From Gammaproteobacteria bacterium (GTDB taxonomy: Bacteria; Pseudomonadota; Gammaproteobacteria; UBA12402): a DNA stretch of 20,276 nt. The translations under genes and the position numbers were made by a program. The stretch covers positions 1 to 20,276 of the forward strand of contig JANQHY010000283.1 of the NCBI GenBank assembly GCA_028282395.1, in the 5' to 3' direction. This document shows, piece by piece, positions 15,346 through 20,276 of this stretch; position 1 is the stretch's first letter; each line of letters begins with the position of its first letter. The notes beneath the pieces are model-generated. The model was not told the DNA's origin. It saw only the letters and a list, made by a program, of their open reading frames with translations, and did not search any database.

Positions 15346-17384
15346 GAATTAGTGAGAGTTGGTTAAGAGAGTGGGTAGATCCTGGCTGTGATTGTCATGA
15401 ATTGGCAATGAAATTAACGATGGCAGGATTAGAGGTTGATGGTATCGATGTGCTGGATAATGACCAGATGCTTGCGATTGATCTAACGCCTAATCGTGGA
15501 GACTGTTTGAGTATTGCCGGCATTGCTCGTGAAGTGGCAGCGTTTAGTAACAGTTCGATTAATCCTGTGGCGATTGAGCCAGCAGCAGTGACTATTGATG
15601 ATCAACGTAACGTCACATTAAAGGCGCCAGATTACTGCTCACGCTATATTGGTCGTGTTATTCGTGGTGTTGATAATAGTCGCGCTACGCCGCAGTGGTT
15701 AACTCACCGATTACAGGCAGCGGGGATTAATACTATTTCACCACTGGTTGATATTGCCAACTATGTTATGTTGGAGTTAGGACAACCGATGCATGCATTT
15801 GACCTCAACTGTTTGCAGGGAAATATTACTGTTAGAACAGCTGTTGCTGGCGAAAAAATTACCCTACTTGATGGGCAAACGGTATCAATGGATGAGAAAT
15901 CGCTCGTAATTGCCGATGATGAACATGCTGTTGCGCTGGCAGGTATTATGGGAAGTGCTGACAGTGGCGTGTCTGCAGAGACAGTTGACCTGTTTCTCGA
16001 GAGTATCTTTTTTGATCCAATTAAAATTGGTTTGACTGCTAGGCGCTATGGAATTCATAGTGATTCCTGCTACCGTTTTCAGCGCGGTGTTGATCCAGCG
16101 CTACAGCAACAGGCAATGGAGCGGGCAACAGCATTGATATTAGAGATTGTTGGTGGTGAAGTTGGTCCACCCATTGAAGCGAAAGATTCAAAGCTGTTAC
16201 CACAACCGCAGACGATCATTCTACGCCCTCAACGTGTGCGGCGCATATTAGGCATGGAAATTAGTGATGAGACAATGGTAGCGCTGCTTGAGCGTCTGAA
16301 TATGGCTCTAACGCCAATTGCTGAAGGTTGGAGTGTGTTGCCACCCAGTTACCGCTTTGACATTGTTATCGAGGAAGATTTAATTGAAGAGATTGCCCGT
16401 TTAACTGGCTATGATAATTTAGCGGTCAACCCTGTTGCACAGGTAACCGTTTCACCAAAGACACCATCGACGCTGTTAAATGAGCGCGTAGGTGAGCTTC
16501 TTGCTGATCTTGGTTATCATGAAGCGATCACTTATAGCTTTGTTGATTCCAAGGTGCAGACACTCTTTAATCCGCAACAGCCACAAGTGGCGCTGGTGAA
16601 TCCGGTGACAGTAGAGATGGATGTGATGCGGACAACATTATGGCCGGGCCTGATTAAAGCAGCACTGTACAATCTTAATCGTCAGCAGTCGCGTTTGAGA
16701 CTGTTTGAAATCGGTCGGCGGTTTAGCGCTGAAAGTGAACAGATGGTAGTGAGTGGTTTAGTCTTAGGGAGTGTGTTACCTGAACAGTGGGGTAGTAAAG
16801 TACGCCAAGCCGATTTTTATGACGTTAAGGGAGATCTGGAGCAACTATTTGCTTTAGGAGGCCAGCCAGAGAAGTTTACCTTTATTGCGAGTACGCATCC
16901 CGCGCTTCATCCAGGTCAGTGTGCGCGCATCTGTTGTGCTGATGCCGAAGTGGGGTATTTGGGTAGAATTAATCCTGATATTGCTGCCCAGCTTGATTTG
17001 CCCAAAGAGGTTTTTCTATTTGAACTGCTATTGTCACAGATAACGGCAGTAGAAGTACCACGATTTCAACCTTTATCGAAGTTCCCGAGCATTCGTCGCG
17101 ACCTTGCTTTTCTCATTAAGAGTGAGGTGACAGCCGCACAGATGGCAGAGACAGTTCACCAACTAGAGGAGCAAATTTGCCAGCAATTTGGTGATTTATC
17201 GATCAAATTACACATTTTTGACGTTTATCAGGGAAAAAATGTTGAAATTGGGCAAAAAAGTGTCGCTTTGGGCTTGATTTTACAGCATACTTCACGCACT
17301 CTTATAGATAAGGAAGTAGAGTCAATCATACAGTGTGTGGTTGATGCGATGCAAAGGCATTATGATGCTGTTTTGAGAGCGTGA
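15342..17384 (+). CDS. pheT: PheT, phenylalanyl-tRNA synthetase beta subunit lacking the tRNA-binding (B2) domain
   Basis: A 680-residue beta subunit; the E. coli protein has 795. The start [11 protein letters not shown] and [10 protein letters not shown] (27-36) matches the B1 segment, then the chain jumps within a few residues to [14 protein letters not shown] (45-58), which in E. coli lies after about residue 150. The EMAPII/OB-like tRNA-binding domain between them is absent. The editing region ([19 protein letters not shown]), B5 region ([18 protein letters not shown]), catalytic-like core ([17 protein letters not shown]) and anticodon-binding FDX-ACB domain ([11 protein letters not shown] to the end) are complete. 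No stop or frameshift is present, so it is a clean deletion. Its ATG overlaps the GyrI-like stop and has no SD of its own. With PheS it forms the alpha2-beta2 enzyme charging tRNA-Phe. Confidence 0.95.
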   Translation: MRISESWLREWVDPGCDCHELAMKLTMAGLEVDGIDVLDNDQMLAIDLTPNRGDCLSIAGIAREVAAFSNSSINPVAIEPAAVTIDDQRNVTLKAPDYCSRYIGRVIRGVDNSRATPQWLTHRLQAAGINTISPLVDIANYVMLELGQPMHAFDLNCLQGNITVRTAVAGEKITLLDGQTVSMDEKSLVIADDEHAVALAGIMGSADSGVSAETVDLFLESIFFDPIKIGLTARRYGIHSDSCYRFQRGVDPALQQQAMERATALILEIVGGEVGPPIEAKDSKLLPQPQTIILRPQRVRRILGMEISDETMVALLERLNMALTPIAEGWSVLPPSYRFDIVIEEDLIEEIARLTGYDNLAVNPVAQVTVSPKTPSTLLNERVGELLADLGYHEAITYSFVDSKVQTLFNPQQPQVALVNPVTVEMDVMRTTLWPGLIKAALYNLNRQQSRLRLFEIGRRFSAESEQMVVSGLVLGSVLPEQWGSKVRQADFYDVKGDLEQLFALGGQPEKFTFIASTHPALHPGQCARICCADAEVGYLGRINPDIAAQLDLPKEVFLFELLLSQITAVEVPRFQPLSKFPSIRRDLAFLIKSEVTAAQMAETVHQLEEQICQQFGDLSIKLHIFDVYQGKNVEIGQKSVALGLILQHTSRTLIDKEVESIIQCVVDAMQRHYDAVLRA

Positions 17385-17388
17385 AACG

Positions 17389-17727
17389 ATGAGTAGTAAA
17401 TTCACTTTAACGAAAGCCGCTCTGGCGCGGGTCTTATACGATCAGTTTGGTTTGAGTTTACCAGAGTCGACAGAATTTGTTGACCAGTTTTTTGAGGAGA
17501 TTCGCTCCTCATTGGAATCTGGTCATCCAGTTAAATTGTCGGGATTTGGTAGCTTTGTACTGCGTGATAAGAGTGAGCGTCCGGGGCGTAATCCCAAAAC
17601 CGGTGAGGATGTACCGATTACCGCCCGCCGTGTAGTGACCTTCAAAGTGGGACAGAAACTCAAAGGTCTCATTAAAGATAAAGAGCTGTCAGTTGATGTT
17701 GATGGCGAAAGTGATGAAGGTTATTAG
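17389..17727 (+). CDS. ihfA: IhfA, integration host factor alpha subunit
   Basis: A 112-residue DNA-bending protein, pairing with IhfB. The body is typical: [25 protein letters not shown], and the minor-groove arm [13 protein letters not shown] with P69 as the intercalating Pro, then [15 protein letters not shown]. An acidic tail beyond residue 97 makes it about 13 residues longer than the E. coli form. It starts 4 bp after pheT with a weak SD; the pheT-ihfA-merR arrangement is conserved in gammaproteobacteria. IHF assists recombination, replication initiation and transcription. Confidence 0.96.
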   Translation: MSSKFTLTKAALARVLYDQFGLSLPESTEFVDQFFEEIRSSLESGHPVKLSGFGSFVLRDKSERPGRNPKTGEDVPITARRVVTFKVGQKLKGLIKDKELSVDVDGESDEGY

Positions 17728-17762
17728 ACAGCAAATAGTAGTAATTGGATAGGGAGAGGGCG

Positions 17763-18203
17763 ATGGCTGAGGTATATGCACGACCTTCAATTCCGGAAAA
17801 AAAATACTTCACCATTGGTGAGGTGAGTCATCTTTGTCAAATAAAGCCGCATGTCCTGCGTTACTGGGAGCAGGAGTTTCCACAGCTTAAACCCGCTAAG
17901 CGTCGTGGTAATCGCCGTTATTATCAGCGCGAAGATATTGATCTGATCAAGCAGATCTGTCAACTGCTCTATTTTCAAGGCTATACCATCAATGGTGCAA
18001 GAGCGATATTAACTAAGCAACCCGCTACGCCATCAACAGAAGTGGCTGCAGTTAAGGAGACGGCTGCTGCTGTTGCTGTTGAGTCTGTGGCACAGAAGCA
18101 ACACAGTGATATTGATAGCGGTAGTGGTGCCAAAGTCAAAGTAGTGATTAGTGATATGTTGCGTGATCTTGAAGCCCTGCTAGGTAAATTGACTGAAGCC
18201 TAA
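17763..18203 (+). CDS. MerR-family transcriptional regulator (ihfA-linked type)
   Basis: A 146-residue regulator. The winged-helix N-terminus spans residues 14-84: YFTIGEVSHLC, PHVLRYWEQEFPQL, RRGNRRYYQREDIDLIKQI and LYFQGYTINGARAIL. An Ala/Val-rich linker (92-116) leads to a short C-terminal helix DMLRDLEALLGKL. No Cys pair for metal sensing is present, so it is not a mercury- or copper-type sensor. This gene regularly follows ihfA, but its target is not established. ATG 17763 follows AGGGAGAGGG closely; an upstream in-frame TTG at 17745 lies before this SD and is rejected. It ends the phe operon. Confidence 0.9.
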   Translation: MAEVYARPSIPEKKYFTIGEVSHLCQIKPHVLRYWEQEFPQLKPAKRRGNRRYYQREDIDLIKQICQLLYFQGYTINGARAILTKQPATPSTEVAAVKETAAAVAVESVAQKQHSDIDSGSGAKVKVVISDMLRDLEALLGKLTEA

Positions 18204-18227
18204 AAGCTGTTCGTGTTATTGCTTTTT
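18202..18227 (+). terminator. Weak candidate terminator after the MerR gene
   Basis: AAAAGC (18202-18207) pairs with GCTTTT (18221-18226) around a 13-nt loop, and the right arm is T-rich. The stem is short and AT-rich, so efficiency would be low. It is the only candidate between the merR stop and the tRNA gene. Confidence 0.25.
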
Positions 18228-18345
18228 GTTTACTAGTTACTCCCGGCGATTGATTTTATTTCTACAGATTTCTTTTCATCACTCACATTAAATAGGTACT
18301 TAATATTGTTTGGTCTGATAATGGGTGGTAAACTCTGCGATGCCG

Positions 18346-18366
18346 TATAATGGTGACTTCTGTCAC
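18346..18366 (+). promoter_or_regulatory. -10 element and leader hairpin of the tRNA-Pro gene
   Basis: A perfect TATAAT at 18346-18351 with a G/C-containing discriminator GGTGAC lies 40 bp before the tRNA. No good -35 is visible at 16-18 bp upstream. The inverted repeat GTGAC-TTCT-GTCAC (18353-18366) spans the expected start site. The rest of 18204-18391 holds no gene. Confidence 0.45.
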
Positions 18367-18391
18367 TGGCGGTAGAGAAAAGATTCTTAGT

Positions 18392-18468
18392 CGGGGCGTG
18401 GCGCAGCCTGGTAGCGCACTTGCATGGGGTGCAAGGGGTCGCAGGTTCAAATCCTGTCGCCCCGACCA
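18392..18468 (+). tRNA. tRNA-Pro (anticodon GGG)
   Basis: A 77-nt cloverleaf with encoded ACCA end. The acceptor arm CGGGGCG pairs with CGCCCCG; the D arm is GCGC-AGCCTGGTA-GCGC. The anticodon stem CTTGC/GCAAG closes the loop ATGGGGT, giving anticodon GGG at 18427-18429, which reads CCC and CCU. The variable loop is GGGTC, and the T arm is GCAGG-TTCAAAT-CCTGT. A tRNA-Pro after ihfA-merR is a known gammaproteobacterial arrangement. Its 3' end is a plausible attachment site for mobile DNA, and the accessory region starts just after it. Confidence 0.97.
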
Positions 18469-18718
18469 AAATTTCGTTTATGGTGGTGTCTCACCGTTCA
18501 TTTTGACCGATTAATTCTGCAACAAACTGGACAAATGGTAATGAGTTAAACTTGATTAAGTTGACCGCTATTTGTTAGGCCACACTTGGTCACACTCCAC
18601 TTAATTTACACTTAAAGCCACAAAATATAATTTCAACTGAAAAAATGCTTCTATTCTTAACTGAAAATGCTATAATCTCGGCTTCATTCTATGAAACTAA
18701 TTGAGAGAGGCCGAAGTC
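18469..18718. other. 250-bp non-coding gap between tRNA-Pro and the XRE gene
   Basis: No open frame of note and no integrase remnant. A small hairpin GGTG-TCT-CACC at 18484-18494 follows the tRNA and may end its transcript, though without a T run. An inverted repeat AACTT-GATT-AAGTT lies at 18549-18562. The last 85 bases carry the promoter and repeats described separately. There is no second copy of the tRNA 3' end in this window. Confidence 0.5.
18635..18676 (+). promoter_or_regulatory. Promoter and direct-repeat operator candidate of the XRE-hsdR genes
   Basis: An extended -10, TGC-TATAAT (TATAAT at 18671-18676), lies 42 bp before the regulator start. Two near-identical direct repeats, AACTGAAAAAATGCT (18635-18649) and AACTGAAAATGCT (18659-18671), are 24 bp apart at their starts; the second runs into the -10 box. 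Such placement fits an operator for autorepression by the XRE protein, which is inference. Confidence 0.5.
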
Positions 18719-18955
18719 ATGATCCGCTGCCATCTCGCTCGTATGATGGGCGAACACAAAATGCGTATTGCTGATGTTGCCAGAGAGACAGGGTTGAGCA
18801 GAGCCACGGTGACCATGTTATACAAAGAGACAGCACAAAAGGTGAACCTAGAAGCTATTGACAAGTTATGTGAGTTATTCGATTGCGAGATTGGCGAATT
18901 TCTGGAGCGTGTTAACGCTTCAGATGTGGATTTATTAGAAAGTAGGCAGACATGA
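18719..18955 (+). CDS. Small XRE-type (Cro/CI-like) HTH regulator
   Basis: A 78-residue protein made almost entirely of one helix-turn-helix domain: MRIADVARETGLSRATVTMLYK (15-36) is the HTH and AIDKLCELFDCEIGEFLER the helical close, as in the YozG/HTH_26 group. ATG 18719 has GAGAGAGG at 18703-18710; the in-frame TTG at 18701 lies before the SD and is rejected. The stop overlaps the ATG of hsdR by 4 nt, so the two genes are coupled. Similar small regulators stand at the head of type I restriction operons and may delay expression of the nuclease after transfer. That role is inferred from context. Confidence 0.85.
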   Translation: MIRCHLARMMGEHKMRIADVARETGLSRATVTMLYKETAQKVNLEAIDKLCELFDCEIGEFLERVNASDVDLLESRQT

Positions 18956-20276
18956 CCAATCAGAACCCGGAACAGCTAGCTCGCGACGAAATAGATCGCC
19001 TACTCGAAGAAGCAGGCTGGGTTGTACAGGATAAGAAAAGAATCAATTTTTCTAGTTCACGGGGTGTTGCCATACGTGAGTATCAAACGGATGTTGGCCC
19101 AGCTGATTATGTTCTCTTTATAGATAAACAGGCGGTAGGTGTTATTGAAGCCAAGCCAGAATCTTGGGGCGAGAAAATCACTACCGTTGAAGAGCAATCC
19201 GCTGGTTACGCACGCGCAAAACTAAAATGGGTGAATAACAGAAAACCATTGCGATTTATCTATGAAAGTACGGGCGTAATCATACGCTTCACCGATAATT
19301 TAGATCCCAATCCACGTTCACGGGAGGTGTTCAATTTTCACCAGCCTGAAACACTCGCCAAGTGGATACCTGAGCGTAAAAGTCTGCGTGGCCGCCTGCA
19401 AGATTTGCCGCGCTTGAAAACCGATGGTCTTCGCGAGTGTCAAATTGTGGCGATCACAAATTTAGATGCCTCTCTAAAGCAAGATAAGCCACGTGCATTA
19501 ATACAAATGGCCACGGGCTCTGGTAAAACCTTTACAGCTATCACTGCCAGTTATCGCTTGTTAAAAGAACCTGTGAGTGTTAATCGTATCTTGTTTTTGG
19601 TGGACACAAAAAATTTGGGCGAACAGGCAGAGCAAGAGTTTATGCGTTTCTTACCCAACGATGATAATCGTAAATTTACCGAGCTTTATACTGTACAGCG
19701 GCTGAAAAACCAATATATCGCTAAAGATGCTCAGGTATGCATTAGCACTATCCAGCGTATGTATTCTATCCTGAAAGATGAGCCACTCGATGAAAGCTTG
19801 GAAGAGCAAAACCCGGCAGAACAATACACGCGCCCGAAACAGCCCTTGTCGGTAGTGTATAACAAGAAAATCCCACCCGAGTTTTTTGATGTCATCATTA
19901 TCGATGAATGCCATCGCTCTATCTACAATTTATGGCGACAGGTGCTCGAATACTTTGATGCCTATCTTGTAGGTTTAACCGCAACACCTGATAATCGCAC
20001 CTATGGCTTTTTTCGTAAGAACGTGGTGAGTGAGTACAACCACGAAAAAGCTGTCGCGGATGGCGTCAACGTTGGCAATGAAATTTTTATCATTGAAACG
20101 GAAAAAACGACGCAGGGTGGAAAAATTACTGCCAAACAGCAGATTGAAAAGCGCGAGCGCACGACTCGGCGTAAACGCTGGGAAACGCAAGATGAGGACG
20201 AAGCGTATACAAGCAAACAGCTGGATCGAGATATTATCAACCCAGACCAGATTCGCACAGTCATTCGCGCTTTTAA
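18952..20276 (+). CDS. HsdR-like type I restriction endonuclease subunit (EcoEI type), 3' end outside window
   Basis: The first 441 codons are present with no stop before the window ends. An N-terminal PD-(D/E)xK nuclease is visible, with D52 in PADYVLF and E66-A-K68 in GVIEAKPE. It is followed by the ATP-driven translocase: Walker A ATGSGKT (187-193), DECH (318-321), and GLTATP (341-346). DQIRTVIRAF near the end is the usual lead into the second RecA domain. HsdR cuts and translocates unmodified DNA in complex with HsdM and HsdS, which are expected downstream if this is a full system. The order XRE-hsdR and the 4-nt overlap suggest one operon. It could instead be a solitary helicase-nuclease of defence type. 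Probably acquired DNA next to tRNA-Pro. Confidence 0.88.
   Translation, partial: MTNQNPEQLARDEIDRLLEEAGWVVQDKKRINFSSSRGVAIREYQTDVGPADYVLFIDKQAVGVIEAKPESWGEKITTVEEQSAGYARAKLKWVNNRKPLRFIYESTGVIIRFTDNLDPNPRSREVFNFHQPETLAKWIPERKSLRGRLQDLPRLKTDGLRECQIVAITNLDASLKQDKPRALIQMATGSGKTFTAITASYRLLKEPVSVNRILFLVDTKNLGEQAEQEFMRFLPNDDNRKFTELYTVQRLKNQYIAKDAQVCISTIQRMYSILKDEPLDESLEEQNPAEQYTRPKQPLSVVYNKKIPPEFFDVIIIDECHRSIYNLWRQVLEYFDAYLVGLTATPDNRTYGFFRKNVVSEYNHEKAVADGVNVGNEIFIIETEKTTQGGKITAKQQIEKRERTTRRKRWETQDEDEAYTSKQLDRDIINPDQIRTVIRAF

Noticed and set aside
18233..18469. Minus-strand frame of 78 codons beginning [18 protein letters not shown]
   Set aside because: It is the antisense of tRNA-Pro and its leader. 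This sequence is a familiar false gene call created by tRNA complements.

Overview
This window looks like chromosomal DNA from a gammaproteobacterium of fairly low to moderate GC content. The evidence is gene order plus protein features: a FimV-type C-terminal TPR domain directly before truA (as in Pseudomonas), ibaG-murA (as in Escherichia), and pheS-pheT-ihfA-merR followed by tRNA-Pro. I cannot name a genus from the sequence.

Layout. 1-2506 (+): the 3' end of dapD, a fold-type III PLP decarboxylase of the LysA/BtrK superfamily and an M14/AstE-like zinc deacylase, apparently one transcription unit. 2507-2760: intergenic DNA with a degenerate palindromic repeat and a G/C-rich inverted repeat. 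2761-4621 (+): a short FimV-like membrane protein and truA. 4596-6923 (-): ibaG, murA and a NIF3-family gene, convergent with and overlapping truA. 7035-8249 (+): a MidA/NDUFAF7-type methyltransferase. 8256-8912 (-): an unrecognised small membrane protein. 9058-10931 (+): an alpha/beta hydrolase and a stand-alone AlaDH/PntA-fold dehydrogenase. 11001-13597 (+): feoA-feoB ferrous iron uptake. 13788-18203 (+): pheS, a GyrI-like ligand-binding protein, pheT, ihfA and a MerR-family regulator. 18392-18468: tRNA-Pro(GGG). 18719 to the end: a probable accessory region, with a small XRE-type regulator overlapping the first 441 codons of a type I restriction HsdR that runs off the window.

The most unusual part is the phenylalanyl-tRNA synthetase operon. 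A GyrI-like gene sits between pheS and pheT and overlaps pheT by 4 nt. The encoded PheT is 680 residues, about 115 shorter than the E. coli enzyme. The shortfall maps to one clean gap near residue 35-42, where the tRNA-binding (EMAPII/OB-like, B2) domain normally lies. Both flanks align well with the family, so this is a domain deletion in an otherwise intact gene. Other points of interest are the dapD-decarboxylase-deacylase cluster, whose decarboxylase has a non-LysA specificity loop; a FimV reduced to its membrane anchor and cytoplasmic part; and the restriction gene placed after a tRNA gene with no integrase in view. All family assignments were made by reading motifs, without database searches.
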